Of a stretch of DNA of 64,000 bases, positions 10,362 through 18,670 are shown one piece after another (positions within the stretch are counted from its first letter, which is position 1; every line of letters begins with the position of its first letter). The stretch lies in assembly GCA_001556025.1 (NCBI GenBank), contig LSIB01000064.1, forward strand, positions 62,001-126,000, given 5' to 3'. This stretch comes from Rhizobiales bacterium CCH3-A5. Its GTDB lineage: Bacteria; Pseudomonadota; Alphaproteobacteria; Rhizobiales; Beijerinckiaceae. Position numbers and translations under genes: made by a program. The notes beneath the pieces are model-generated. The model saw only the letters and a program-made list of their open reading frames with translations, made no database searches and had not been told where the DNA came from.

Positions 10362-11071
10362 GGCAGTTCGCAGGTCGCATTGGCGGCGCGCACCTCTTCC
10401 TCGCGCTGCCAGCGCCGGAACAGATCGGCCCGGCGCGCCGGATAGCGCTCGTCGCGCGCCACGAGATCGGTGATGCGGTCGGTGCGGAAATGGCGGAAGG
10501 CCTGCCGCAATTCGCACCAGGCGATGACGATGCGGACGCGGTCGTAGAAGGTCATGCCGATCGGCCAGATCATCCGGCGCGTCGCCTGCCCGGCCTCGTC
10601 GCGATAGCCCACATCGAGCTTGCGGCCGAGGCGGATCGCGGCGCGCACCGCCGCGACATCCACCTGGTCGGCCGGCAGGTCGCGGCCATAGACCGGCGCA
10701 AACAGCGCGCCGTCGAGCAGTATCGGCTTGAGATGGACGGGGAGCACGGCCGCGACCTTGCTGACCACGTCCTCGGCAGCCCGCGCCAGCACGGGATCGG
10801 CGCGCTCGGTGAGCCAGCGCATGCCGACCAGCACGGCCTCGATCTCGTCGGGCGAGAGCATCAGCGGCGGCATGTCGAAGCCCGCATCCAGCACATAGCC
10901 GATGCCGGCCTCGCCCCTGACAGGAACGCCCTGACGGGCCAGCGCGGCGATGTCGCGATAGACCGTGCGCACCGAAACATCGAGCTCGGCGGCGAGCGTG
11001 TCGGCCGTGACCGGCCGCCGGCGGCGGCGCAGGCCCTGGATCAGATCGAGCAATCGTTCGGCGCGCTGCAT
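10289..11071 (-). CDS. YafY-type HTH/WYL transcriptional regulator
   Basis: DNA-binding regulator of the YafY/DeoR-like family. Residues 1-55 form a winged HTH (LLDLIQGLRRRRRPVTADTLAAELDVSVRTVYRDI), followed by an effector region of the WYL type (RMIWPIGMTFYD, VIAWCELRQAFRHFRTDRI). It starts just downstream of a cluster of TGTCA repeats at 11109-11147 that could be its own operator. Its 3' end runs convergently over the last 73 bp of purN; the final 30 residues, rich in Ser, Thr and Ala, lie in this overlap and may not be conserved. Target and effector are unknown. Confidence 0.85.
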   Translation of the reverse strand: MQRAERLLDLIQGLRRRRRPVTADTLAAELDVSVRTVYRDIAALARQGVPVRGEAGIGYVLDAGFDMPPLMLSPDEIEAVLVGMRWLTERADPVLARAAEDVVSKVAAVLPVHLKPILLDGALFAPVYGRDLPADQVDVAAVRAAIRLGRKLDVGYRDEAGQATRRMIWPIGMTFYDRVRIVIAWCELRQAFRHFRTDRITDLVARDERYPARRADLFRRWQREEEVRAANATCELPQERRSAPSTSTARPEATSASACG

Positions 11072-11108
11072 GGTCGGTCCTGCCGGTCCCTGATGTCTCG
11101 CGACACCC

Positions 11109-11147
11109 TGTCACAGGCTACTGACGAAACATGTCAGCAGCGTGTCA
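11109..11147. promoter_or_regulatory. Cluster of TGTCA/TGAC repeats upstream of YafY-type gene
   Basis: Between 11109 and 11147 the pentamer TGTCA occurs three times on the + strand (11109, 11132, 11143) with a CTGAC in opposite orientation at 11121; the last two are spaced 11 bp, one helical turn. The position, 40-75 bp before the regulator start, fits an autoregulatory site. This is inference from spacing and symmetry only. Confidence 0.35.
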
Positions 11148-11207
11148 GGAGAACGGAAGCAGATCAGCCGGCAGGCGGAACGGCTGGGACAGCGCTTGGA
11201 CGTCCGC

Positions 11208-11570
11208 TCAGACTGGCCGCTTGAGCTTGCACTGGTCGATGAACTCGAGGCCCTTGGCGCGCGCCGAGTCGTTGAAATAGCCGGTGTCGCGGAAGGCCTG
11301 CAGCTCGTCCCTGGTCATCGCCTTGACAGTGCCCTTGGCATAGCAGCTGCACGGCGAATGCACCGCTTCCCGCGTCGTGCCCATCAGGCGCGACTGCGTC
11401 ACCAGGCAGGCGTCGAAGGCGCGCAGCTGGATCATATAGGGCGTCAGATTCTTGGCCGTCGGGTCCGGCGGCGGCAAGGCCGATGTGCCGCTGGCGGCAT
11501 GCGCCGCGACCGCCATCGCCAAAGAAATACCCGCGGCCGCAACAGCCGCTCCCATCCGCCGCATCGTCAT
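11208..11570 (-). CDS. Small secreted cysteine-containing hypothetical protein
   Basis: Unrecognised 120-residue protein. The N-terminus (MTMRRMGAAVAAAGISLAM then AVAAHAA) is a clear Sec signal peptide with a cut after AHA-A near residue 26. The mature part has four cysteines (one in FDACLVT, two in SPCSCYAKG, one in DQCKLKRP), which suggests one or two disulfides in the periplasm. It sits alone between the YafY-type regulator and the molybdoenzyme gene, all on the minus strand but with gaps over 100 bp. No function can be assigned. Confidence 0.7.
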   Translation of the reverse strand: MTMRRMGAAVAAAGISLAMAVAAHAASGTSALPPPDPTAKNLTPYMIQLRAFDACLVTQSRLMGTTREAVHSPCSCYAKGTVKAMTRDELQAFRDTGYFNDSARAKGLEFIDQCKLKRPV

Positions 11571-11677
11571 GTGTCCGCCGATCCTTCGAGATCATGTCCG
11601 GCAGGCCCGATTCAGGCCCGCTCCGCCGCCGCGCGGATGGTCCACAGCGGCACCCAAAGGTCAAGCGGCGTTACGTC

Positions 11678-13765
11678 TCAGGCCGCCCTGATCCAGACCT
11701 TGTTGTCGTGGAAGGCCGCACCCCCAAAAGGCGCGACCGCATCCGCGCCCGTGATCGTGTTGATGCCGCGGCCATGCCGATGGGCGGAATTGGGCCAGAT
11801 CGATTCGGCGATGACGACGCCACGCACCACGCCCTCGAACAGCACGGCATGGAGATGCACGCTGCCGCGCCGGTTGCCGATAACGACCTCCTGCCCGGCC
11901 ACGACGCCAAGGCGGGCAGCGTCGTCGGGATGCAGCATCAGCGTCGGCTGGCCTTCCTTCTTCACCGAGCCCGGCGTCTCGGTGAAGGTCGAGTTCAGGA
12001 AGCTGCGGGCCGGGCTCGTCGCAAGCCTGAAGGGATGAGCCTCGTCGGCGTTCTCCAGCACGTCCCAGTAGTCGGGCAGCGTCGGCATCTCCGCCCAAGG
12101 TCCCATCGGCCCCTCATTGGCGCTGGGCACCTTCGGCCAGTCCGGCTTGAAGCGGAACTTTTTGTCGCGATAGCCGAAGCCGTCGAGATAATGCGCCGTG
12201 CGATAATCCGGCTGCACGTCGTGGAAATCATTGGCGATCAACTCGTCGAGGGTGCCGCGCCCGCTTTCGCGCAGGGTCCAGTCGACAATCTCGCGCGAGG
12301 TCATGGCGAAGCCGCGATGCTCGGCTCCAAGCCGGTCGGCGAGCGCGCAGATGACGTCGTGGTTCGAGCGGCATTCGCCCGGCGCATCGACCAGCTTGCC
12401 GCCCCACATGATGTGCTGGTGGCCGCCGCCCTGATAGAGGTCGTCATGCTCCATGAATTGCGTCGCCGGCAGCACGATGTCGGCCATCGCGGCGGTCTCG
12501 GTCATGAACTGCTCATGGACGACGGTGAACAGGTCGTCGCGGGCGAAACCCTGCTTGACCAGTTCCTGCTCGGGCGCGACCGAAACCGGGTTGGTGTTCT
12601 GGATGAACAGCGCCTTGACCGGGCCCTTATGACGTAGGGCCTCCGCATCCCCGGTCAGCACGCGGCCGATCTGCGACTGGTCGAGCTGGCGCACCGACTG
12701 GTCGACGACGTCGAGCCCCTCGATCAGGCTTTTGCGCCATTTGTAGATGCCGCTGTTCGAATGGAACGCGCCGCCGCCCTCGTGTTTCCAGGCCCCCGTC
12801 ACGGTCGGCACGCACAGCGCCGCATGCATCGAGACCGAGCCGTTGCGCTGGCGCGCGAAGCCGTAGCCGAGGCGGAAGAAGCTCTTCTTGCGCGTGCCGA
12901 CGAGCGCGGCGAACTCCTCGATCTCGGCGACGGTCAGTCCCGTGATCGACGCCGCCCATTCCGGCGTGCGGGTTTTCAGGTGTTCTTCCAGTTCGCCCGG
13001 CGCGTCGGTATGCGTCGCCAGATACTCGCGGTCGGCATGGCCGTCGCGGAAGAGGATGTGCATCACGCCGCAGGCGAGCGCGGCATCGGTGCCCGGCCGC
13101 AGCACCAGAGCGAGGTCCGCCTGGTCGAGGGTCGCGTTGCGGTAGATGTCTATCGCGACGATTTTCGCCCCGCGCGTCTTCCGGGCCTTGATCGCGTGGT
13201 GCATCACATTGACCTGCGTATGCACGGCGTTCGTGCCCCAGATCACGACGCAGTCGGACTTGGCCATCTCGCGCGGGTCCGGGCCAGCGAGCCGACCCGT
13301 GCCGGCGATGAAGCCGGTCCAGGCCATCGTGGTGCAGATCGTCGAATACTGGCCCGAGTATTTCTTCGCGTGGCGCAGGCGGTTGATGCCGTCGCGCATG
13401 ACGAGCCCCATCGTGCCGGCGTAGTAATAGGGCCAGACGGCCTCCGCGCCGTACTCGGCCTCGATCGCCAGGAAGCGTTTGACGATCTCGTCCAGCGCCT
13501 CGTCCCAAGTGACGCGCTCGAATTGTCCCGAACCTTTTGGACCCGTCCGCCGCAGCGGGTGCATCAGCCGGTCGGGATGGTGGATGCGCTCGGCATAGCG
13601 CGCAACCTTCGCGCAGATCACGCCGTCGGTGTAGCTCTGGCGCTTGGAGCCACGCACCCGGCCGATGCTGCGGCCGTCGATGACCTCGACCTCGAGCGAG
13701 CAGGCCGAGGGGCAGTCATGCGGGCAGACGGAAGGCAGATGCGCGACGCGCGGCAGTTCGGTCAT
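11678..13765 (-). CDS. Molybdopterin-dependent oxidoreductase, DMSO reductase superfamily
   Basis: 695-residue catalytic subunit carrying bis-MGD and one [4Fe-4S] cluster. The cluster ligands are in CPHDCPSAC (residues 14-22) and a fourth Cys in GVICAK (about 51). Further family blocks are VVIWGTNAVHTQ, KIVAIDIYRN, GPVKALFIQNTNPV, ADIVLPATQFMEHDD and the C-terminal MGD-binding domain (TETPGSVKKEGQPTLMLHPDD). No twin-arginine signal is visible, so it is probably cytoplasmic. No electron-transfer or membrane-anchor partner gene is adjacent, so the substrate remains open; it is not assignable to nitrate, formate or DMSO from sequence alone. Confidence 0.88.
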   Translation of the reverse strand: MTELPRVAHLPSVCPHDCPSACSLEVEVIDGRSIGRVRGSKRQSYTDGVICAKVARYAERIHHPDRLMHPLRRTGPKGSGQFERVTWDEALDEIVKRFLAIEAEYGAEAVWPYYYAGTMGLVMRDGINRLRHAKKYSGQYSTICTTMAWTGFIAGTGRLAGPDPREMAKSDCVVIWGTNAVHTQVNVMHHAIKARKTRGAKIVAIDIYRNATLDQADLALVLRPGTDAALACGVMHILFRDGHADREYLATHTDAPGELEEHLKTRTPEWAASITGLTVAEIEEFAALVGTRKKSFFRLGYGFARQRNGSVSMHAALCVPTVTGAWKHEGGGAFHSNSGIYKWRKSLIEGLDVVDQSVRQLDQSQIGRVLTGDAEALRHKGPVKALFIQNTNPVSVAPEQELVKQGFARDDLFTVVHEQFMTETAAMADIVLPATQFMEHDDLYQGGGHQHIMWGGKLVDAPGECRSNHDVICALADRLGAEHRGFAMTSREIVDWTLRESGRGTLDELIANDFHDVQPDYRTAHYLDGFGYRDKKFRFKPDWPKVPSANEGPMGPWAEMPTLPDYWDVLENADEAHPFRLATSPARSFLNSTFTETPGSVKKEGQPTLMLHPDDAARLGVVAGQEVVIGNRRGSVHLHAVLFEGVVRGVVIAESIWPNSAHRHGRGINTITGADAVAPFGGAAFHDNKVWIRAA

Positions 13766-13912
13766 GGGAGATCCTCAGGCATTCAGTCGTGCCGTGCTGC
13801 GGCGCAGCGGTCAATCCCGCGCGCGTCAACCGGGGGTTAACGCTAACGCTTCAGATTGCCGGGATCGGCCACGTCGCAAGGCGCGGCCAGCGTATCCGGA
13901 GTTTGTCTGCCT

Positions 13913-14737
13913 ATGCGTTGCGTTGCGTTGTTTCTTGGCCTCATGGCCGGGCTCGTGCTGTCGTCGCCGGACCGGGCGCTCGCCCAGTCGCGCGACTACA
14001 CCCAACTCACCTCGCCGGCCTCGGCGCAGAACTGGCATCTGACATTGGGCGCAGGCCTGCGCTACCAGCCCGACTATGCCGGCTCGAACGACTATGTCTT
14101 CCGGCCGCGCCCGATCATCTCGCTCGGAAAGGGCATCAAGAGCACCTGGTGGTCTGCCGAGGACGACGCGCTCTCGATCGGCTTCTTCTCCGGCACGGCC
14201 TGGCGGGCCGGCTTCTCCGGAAACCTGCTCTGGGAGCGCAAGGCCAGCGTCAATCCGGCGCTGGTCGGGGTGCCCAACACCAAGTTCGGTGTCGAGGCCG
14301 GCGGCTTCGTCGAGTTCTATCCGGCTTCCTGGCTCAGGGCGCGCGCCGATCTGCGGCGCGGTTTCGTCACCCATGACGCGCTCGTCGCCGACTTCAAGCT
14401 CGACGCCTTCACCAAGATCGGACAGGCGTGGACCGTCGGCGCAGGGCCGCGCATGAGCGTCGTCGGGGCCGACTATATCCGCACCTATTTCGGGCCCAAC
14501 CCCGGCCTCGCCGGCATGGGCGGCCTGCTGCAGCGCTACAATGCCGGCGTCCACTCGGTCGGTGCAATCGCGCAGGTGACTTATCACTGGAGCGAGAAGC
14601 TCTCGACCACGGCCTATGTCGAATACAAGCACCTCGTCGGAGACGCGGCGAAAGCCCCGATCGTCCGGACCTTCGGCTCGCGCGATTCGGTGACGCTCGG
14701 CATCTCGGCCAGCTACGCCTTCGACCTCGGCTTCTGA
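13913..14737 (+). CDS. MipA/OmpV family outer-membrane protein
   Basis: Beta-barrel outer-membrane protein of about 274 residues. It has a signal peptide (MRCVALFLGLMAGLVLSS, cut near RALAQ), then LGAGLRYQPDYAGSNDYVF, the usual MipA/OmpV opening, alternating amphipathic strands, and ends in an aromatic residue (YAFDLGF), as outer-membrane barrels do for BAM recognition. I choose the ATG at 13913 because it gives an intact signal peptide; the upstream ATG at 13856 would bury it. Family members are scaffolds for murein enzymes or porin-like proteins; the role here is unknown. It is convergent with the metal transporter gene, 4 bp apart. Confidence 0.85.
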   Translation: MRCVALFLGLMAGLVLSSPDRALAQSRDYTQLTSPASAQNWHLTLGAGLRYQPDYAGSNDYVFRPRPIISLGKGIKSTWWSAEDDALSIGFFSGTAWRAGFSGNLLWERKASVNPALVGVPNTKFGVEAGGFVEFYPASWLRARADLRRGFVTHDALVADFKLDAFTKIGQAWTVGAGPRMSVVGADYIRTYFGPNPGLAGMGGLLQRYNAGVHSVGAIAQVTYHWSEKLSTTAYVEYKHLVGDAAKAPIVRTFGSRDSVTLGISASYAFDLGF

Positions 14738-14741
14738 CCCG

Positions 14742-15494
14742 TCAGTGACCGTGGCCATGGGCGTGATCATGCCCATGGCTCGCCAGCGCGCCGAGATCCT
14801 GACCCGTGCGGTATTCCGTCCAGCTCTGGCGCAGGATCAGCGTCGCCGAATGCAGGAACAGGCCGGCCATGATCGCAGCGACCGCAAGGTCGGGCCAGGC
14901 CGTGCTGGTGCCCCAGACGCCGACGGCCGCCAGCATCACGACGACATTGCCGATCGCGTCGTTGCGCGAGCAGAGCCAGACCGAGCGGACATTGGCGTCG
15001 CCGTCCTTGTAGCGCGCCAGGAGCAGCACGCTGGCGAGATTTGCCGCGAGCGCAAGGAAGCCGACCACGCCCATCACCTCGGCGCGCGGCAGGCCCGGCC
15101 CGAGGAGCTGATAGCCGGTCGAGCCCAGCACCCAAAGTCCCATCACGAAGAGCGACGACCCCTTCGCCATCGCCGCCAGCGAGCGGGTGCGCAGCGAGGC
15201 TCCGATCACGGCGAGGCTCAGGCCATAGGTCAGCGTATCGCCGAGGAAATCGAGCGCGTCGGCCTGCAGCGCCTGCGAGCGGGCGAGATGGCCCGAGACG
15301 ATCTCGACCAGGAACATCACGGCGTTGAGCGCGATCACCGCCCAGAGGATGCGCTTGTAGCGCGGATCGACGCCGTCGAAGATTGGGTTGCCCGAGCAGC
15401 CGCAGGCCTCGGCAGGAGCGGGCTTTGTATGGACCGGCGCATGCGCGTGGTCGTGTCGCGAGTGGTCATGGTGTGAATGTGCGCAGCCGGTCAT
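14742..15494 (-). CDS. CDF-type metal cation efflux transporter
   Basis: Inner-membrane cation diffusion facilitator likely exporting a divalent metal (Zn, Cd, Co or similar). The 250-residue protein has His-rich ends on both sides (HSHHDHSRHDHAHAP at 7-20; HGHDHAHGHGH at the C-terminus), a CGC pair at 31-33, and six membrane helices. The metal site in the second helix is D82-xxx-D86; the matching pair in the fifth helix reads D179-xxx-N183, not the usual two acidic/His residues. It is short and lacks the large cytosolic CDF domain. Start at 15494 (MTGCAHSHHD) is chosen because the promoter lies just upstream. It is divergent from a MerR regulator that probably controls it. Confidence 0.85.
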   Translation of the reverse strand: MTGCAHSHHDHSRHDHAHAPVHTKPAPAEACGCSGNPIFDGVDPRYKRILWAVIALNAVMFLVEIVSGHLARSQALQADALDFLGDTLTYGLSLAVIGASLRTRSLAAMAKGSSLFVMGLWVLGSTGYQLLGPGLPRAEVMGVVGFLALAANLASVLLLARYKDGDANVRSVWLCSRNDAIGNVVVMLAAVGVWGTSTAWPDLAVAAIMAGLFLHSATLILRQSWTEYRTGQDLGALASHGHDHAHGHGH

Positions 15495-15522
15495 CTCAAG
15501 GCCTTTCGTCGGGAAGGCCTGC

Positions 15523-15553
15523 ACGCTACATGCTCTAGCGACTAGAGGATCAA
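15523..15553 (-). promoter_or_regulatory. MerR-type promoter and operator for the metal transporter
   Basis: On the minus strand TTGATC (-35, 15553-15548) is separated by 19 bp from TAGCGT (-10, 15528-15523). The long spacer holds a perfect dyad, CTCTAG-TCG-CTAGAG (15533-15547). A 19-20 bp spacer filled by a dyad is the hallmark of promoters that MerR-family activators untwist. It lies in the 73 bp between the transporter and the regulator. Confidence 0.75.
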
Positions 15554-15567
15554 GCGGAGATTTCGCG

Positions 15568-15990
15568 ATGGATGCGATTCCGATCGGGGCGCTGTCGGAG
15601 GCGACCGGCGTCAAAGTGCCGACGATCCGCTTCTACGAGCAGATCGGCTTGCTGCCCGCGCCGTTGCGGACCCAGAGCAACCGGCGCAGCTATGGCGAGC
15701 CGCATCTTCAGCGCCTGCGCTTCATCCGCCATGCGCGCGATCTCGGTTTCTCGGTCGACGACATCCGCGAATTGCTGGCGATGACGGCGCAGCCCCAGGC
15801 CTCGTGCGACCGGGCCGACAGCATCGCCCATCGTCATCTCGCCGAGGTCGAGCGTCGCATCGCGCAATTGCAGTCGCTGCGCAGCGAATTGCAGCGAATG
15901 ATCGGCGAATGCAGCCATGGCCGGATCGCCGATTGCCGGGTGATCGAATCGCTCGCCGATCACGGGCAGTGCCTGCACGAGCACATATGA
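15568..15990 (+). CDS. MerR-family metal-responsive regulator (CadR/PbrR-like)
   Basis: 140-residue activator that distorts promoter DNA when metal is bound. The N-terminal HTH (IPIGALSEATGVKVPTIRFY) is followed by the dimerisation helix and a metal loop. Four cysteines, C80, C115, C123 and C135, with the block GECSHGRIADCRVIE match the CadR/PbrR/ZntR branch for Cd, Pb or Zn rather than CueR. The ATG at 15568 is used because it starts directly before the HTH; longer readings would run through the promoter. It is divergent from the CDF transporter and shares the operator between them. Confidence 0.9.
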   Translation: MDAIPIGALSEATGVKVPTIRFYEQIGLLPAPLRTQSNRRSYGEPHLQRLRFIRHARDLGFSVDDIRELLAMTAQPQASCDRADSIAHRHLAEVERRIAQLQSLRSELQRMIGECSHGRIADCRVIESLADHGQCLHEHI

Positions 15991-16014
15991 AAAAGGCGGG
16001 TCTCGCGGCCCGCC
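15990..16014 (-). terminator. Rho-independent terminator of ndk
   Basis: On the minus strand GGCGGG (16014-16009) and CCCGCC (16000-15995) form a 6-bp GC stem with an 8-nt loop followed directly by TTTTT (15994-15990). It lies 34 bp after the ndk stop and abuts the stop of the convergent merR-type gene, so it could stop transcription from both sides, with the U-run favouring ndk. Confidence 0.7.
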
Positions 16015-16047
16015 CTTCTCATTCACTGAATGACGCAGCGCGTCGTA

Positions 16048-16470
16048 TCAGCCGACGATTTCATTGCCGGCGAAGAACTGCGCGATCTCGATGGCGGCTG
16101 TCTCGGGGGCATCCGAGCCATGGACAGTGTTTTCGCCAACGGATTCGGCGAAGAGCTTGCGGATCGTGCCCTCGGCGGCGTTCGCGGGGTTGGTCGCGCC
16201 CATCACGTCGCGATAGGCGGCGATGGCGTTGTCGCCCTCGAGCACCTGCACCACGACGGGGCCCGAGGTCATGAACTCGACGAGCTCGCCGAAGAACGGA
16301 CGAGCCGAATGGACCGCGTAAAACGTCTCGGCCTGGGCCTTCGTCATCAGGATGCGCTTCTGCGCGACGATCCGCAGGCCGGCCTTCTCGATGACCGCGT
16401 TGACCGCGCCGGTGAGATTACGCCTGGTCGCGTCGGGCTTGAGAATGGAGAAGGTGCGCTGGAGGGCCAT
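16048..16470 (-). CDS. ndk: Nucleoside diphosphate kinase
   Basis: Transfers gamma-phosphate between nucleoside triphosphates and diphosphates. The 140-residue length is typical. It begins [21 protein letters not shown] (the KPDA motif), has the [17 protein letters not shown] block, and the active-site histidine in [14 protein letters not shown] ribosome site (AAGGATCG region) precedes the ATG. It is a single-gene unit ended by the hairpin at 15990-16014. Confidence 0.97.
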   Translation of the reverse strand: MALQRTFSILKPDATRRNLTGAVNAVIEKAGLRIVAQKRILMTKAQAETFYAVHSARPFFGELVEFMTSGPVVVQVLEGDNAIAAYRDVMGATNPANAAEGTIRKLFAESVGENTVHGSDAPETAAIEIAQFFAGNEIVG

Positions 16471-16572
16471 CGGTCGATCCTTGAGGAATTATGCGGGGAT
16501 TTCGGCGCGCTCATAGCAGCCGCCTCCCCGCCCCACAAGGCTAGGCCCCCACAAGGACCGAAGCCTGCCCGC

Positions 16573-16842
16573 TCAGTGGCGGGTCAGGAAGGCGCGGGCC
16601 TCGCGGAGCGCCCGGGCGAGCTGCTCGGCGGTCATCTCCAGCGCCAGTTCCTGACGATGGGCGGCGGCCTGCCGGCAGCCACGGGCCATAGCCACGTTGA
16701 ACCAGGTCTGTGCCGCGACCAGATCGACCGACGCGGTGCGACCCGCCGCATACATCAGCCCGAGCTGGTAATAGGCCTCGGCGGAGGTTTCGCCGGGAAC
16801 CGTCAGCGAAGCCGGGATCGCGCTCATTTCCATGCGTGCCAT
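16573..16842 (-). CDS. Small SEL1/TPR-repeat protein
   Basis: 89-residue protein with one SEL1-like helical pair: SAEAYYQLGLMYAAGRTASVDLVAAQTWFNVAMARG. Such single-repeat proteins are frequent in Rhizobiales and probably mediate a protein contact. The start at 16842 (MARMEMSAIP) is chosen because GAGGGTGG stands 8 bp before it; the longer reading from 16962 adds 40 residues with no sign of conservation. No signal peptide or membrane helix. Role unknown. Confidence 0.75.
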   Translation of the reverse strand: MARMEMSAIPASLTVPGETSAEAYYQLGLMYAAGRTASVDLVAAQTWFNVAMARGCRQAAAHRQELALEMTAEQLARALREARAFLTRH

Positions 16843-17202
16843 GACAAACCACCCTCTTGTCTTGTTGTGCCGGCCACCCGTCCAAGGCCCCGGCTTATGA
16901 GGATGAGATTTGGCCCCCGCCCTTAAAGGCGACGCTAAAAATTGCGATGAATCGAAGCTCAACGAGACGTAATCGATCCGTTAAATCAACGAAAGATTCA
17001 GGCTTGGATCGCGAATAACGACGATATTTCAATGTGATCCGTGCGATGCCACGAGCGCGCCGTTGACGGCGCATTCACCTTGCGACGCAGCAGTCCCGGT
17101 TCATCACTGCCGCTGCGGCAGCTTGTCAGGCGGGCGATCTCGGATATGATTCATATCAAAACCATGCAGCATAGCGTGGTCTTCAACGATGGGAGGATTT
17201 CG
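16843..17202. other. 360-bp intergenic region, locally AT-richer
   Basis: Divergent spacer between the SEL1 protein gene (minus) and the DUF2147 gene (plus). The part 16921-17040 is clearly richer in A and T than the rest of the window, fitting promoter DNA. Apart from the 15-bp dyad at 17143-17157 and the ribosome site GGGAGG at 17191-17196 I see no gene or RNA in it. Confidence 0.6.
17143..17157. promoter_or_regulatory. 15-bp perfect palindrome upstream of DUF2147 gene
   Basis: GATATGA-T-TCATATC is a perfect 15-bp dyad with a single central base, 46 bp before the start codon at 17203. It has the form of a dimeric repressor or activator site. The cognate regulator is unknown. Confidence 0.45.
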
Positions 17203-17595
17203 ATGCCTGTTCGATCGACGCTCGTGAAGGGCGCGTTTGTCGCGCTCGGGCTTGCCGCCGCCGGCGCCGTCGCGCCCGCCGCCGCGCAGGATGTCACGGG
17301 AACCTGGCTGCGCGACACCGGCGCCTCGCGCGTGCGCTTCGCCAAATGCGGCGATGCGATGTGCGGCACGCTGGCGTGGCTCAAGGATACGACCGGCCCG
17401 GCCAAGGTCGGGCAGCGAATCTTCTACGACATGAAGCCGGACGGCGCCGGCAAGTGGAAGGGCAGCGCCTTCAATCCCGAAGACGGCAAAACCTATTCCG
17501 GCACGATGACGCTCTCGGGCGACAGCCTGACCACCTCGGGCTGCGTGCTCGGCGGGTTGGTCTGCCGCTCGGTGAAGTGGGCGCGCGCGAACTGA
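17203..17595 (+). CDS. DUF2147 family secreted protein
   Basis: 130-residue exported protein. A signal peptide (VKGAFVALGLAAAGAVAPA, cut after AAA-Q) precedes the DUF2147 core DVTGTWLRDTGASRVRFAKCGDAMCGTLAWLK, which ends GCVLGGLVCRSVKWAR. This lipocalin-like domain is widespread in Proteobacteria without a known ligand. The four cysteines (two near residue 55, two near the end) may pair in the periplasm. The start at 17203 follows the strong ribosome site GGGAGG at 17191. The gene ends 9 bp from the convergent tricarboxylate receptor gene. Confidence 0.85.
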   Translation: MPVRSTLVKGAFVALGLAAAGAVAPAAAQDVTGTWLRDTGASRVRFAKCGDAMCGTLAWLKDTTGPAKVGQRIFYDMKPDGAGKWKGSAFNPEDGKTYSGTMTLSGDSLTTSGCVLGGLVCRSVKWARAN

Positions 17596-17609
17596 GCCTG
17601 GCGCTCAGT
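17591..17609. terminator. Small hairpin across two convergent stop codons
   Basis: ACTGAGC (17591-17597) and GCTCAGT (17603-17609) form a 7-bp perfect stem with a 5-nt loop and contain the stop codons of both convergent genes. No U-run follows, so the terminator role is tentative. Confidence 0.35.
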
Positions 17610-18576
17610 CGGCCTTGATCCCGGCCGAGCGCACGAGCCTGCCCCATTTCTCGGATTCCATCCGCAGGAACTCCACGCCTTGCGCCGGCGTGCTGCCAAT
17701 GGTCTGTACCGAGAGCGCCGCCAGCCTGGCCTTGACCTCGGGCTCGGCCAGGATACTGGCGACGTCTCGCGCCAGGGCGATTACGATCGCGTCGGGCGTC
17801 TTCGGCGGCAGAAACAGTGCGTTCCAGGTTGCGGCCTCGAAGCCGGGAACGGTCTCGGCAACGGGCGCGAGTTCTGGGAAGAGCGGGTTGCGTACGAGGC
17901 TGGTGACGCCAAGCGCCTTGGCCGCGCCCGAACGGATCTGCGGGATCGCGGCGGTGAGGATGTCGAACAGGACATCGAGATGGCCGCCGACGAGGTCGTT
18001 CAGCGCCGGACCGGTGCCGCGATAGGGCACATGGTTCATGACGATACCCGTCGCCGAACAGAACAATGCTCCGGCCAGATGAGCCGAGGTGCCGATGCCG
18101 GCGGAGCCATAGGTCAGCGTGCCGGGCGCGGCCTTCGCCATTGCGATCAGCTCGGCGACATTGGTTGCGCTGACTCTCGGACTGACCAGCAGCGCATTGG
18201 GCACTGTGGAGACGAGGCTTACGGTCGAGAGATCGCGTGCGGGATCGAAATTCAGGCGCTGCACGATATGGTGGTTGCTGGAGATCGCGACCGAGGCCAG
18301 CAGCATTTCGGAGCCGTCGGGGGCCGCCTTCATGACCTGATCGGCGCCGATATGCCCGCCGGCCCCGGGCTTGTTCTCGACCACGATCGAAACCCCGCGC
18401 ACCGCCGCGAGCCGCTCGCAGATGATGCGGGCGATGACGTCGGTCGAGCCGCCGGCTGGAAACGGCACGACCATCTTGAGGAGCCTCGGGCCGGACGCCG
18501 TCTGGGCGGCGGCGTGGCCTGAGGCGAGCGGACCGCATAACAGCCCTGCGACCATGTGGCGGCGTGTCAATGTCAT
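17605..18576 (-). CDS. Tripartite tricarboxylate transporter receptor (Bug family)
   Basis: 323-residue periplasmic solute-binding protein of the TctC/Bug family. A signal peptide with RR (TRRHMVAGLLCGPLASG, cut near AAAQ) is followed by the family blocks LKMVVPFPAGGSTDVIARI, VENKPGAGGHIGAD, YGSAGIGTSAHLAG and the YRGTGPALNDLVGG stretch. The ligand is usually a carboxylate. No TctA or TctB membrane genes are adjacent, as is common for Bug proteins in this group, so it must share a transporter or act in sensing. Confidence 0.9.
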   Translation of the reverse strand: MTLTRRHMVAGLLCGPLASGHAAAQTASGPRLLKMVVPFPAGGSTDVIARIICERLAAVRGVSIVVENKPGAGGHIGADQVMKAAPDGSEMLLASVAISSNHHIVQRLNFDPARDLSTVSLVSTVPNALLVSPRVSATNVAELIAMAKAAPGTLTYGSAGIGTSAHLAGALFCSATGIVMNHVPYRGTGPALNDLVGGHLDVLFDILTAAIPQIRSGAAKALGVTSLVRNPLFPELAPVAETVPGFEAATWNALFLPPKTPDAIVIALARDVASILAEPEVKARLAALSVQTIGSTPAQGVEFLRMESEKWGRLVRSAGIKAD

Positions 18577-18670
18577 GGCAGCGTCCCTCTCGACCGGCGC
18601 GAATGACGCCGGCCCGATTCAGGACGCTCTACGCAATATCAGGGCCAGAGTTGCCGATGTCGTCGTGATC

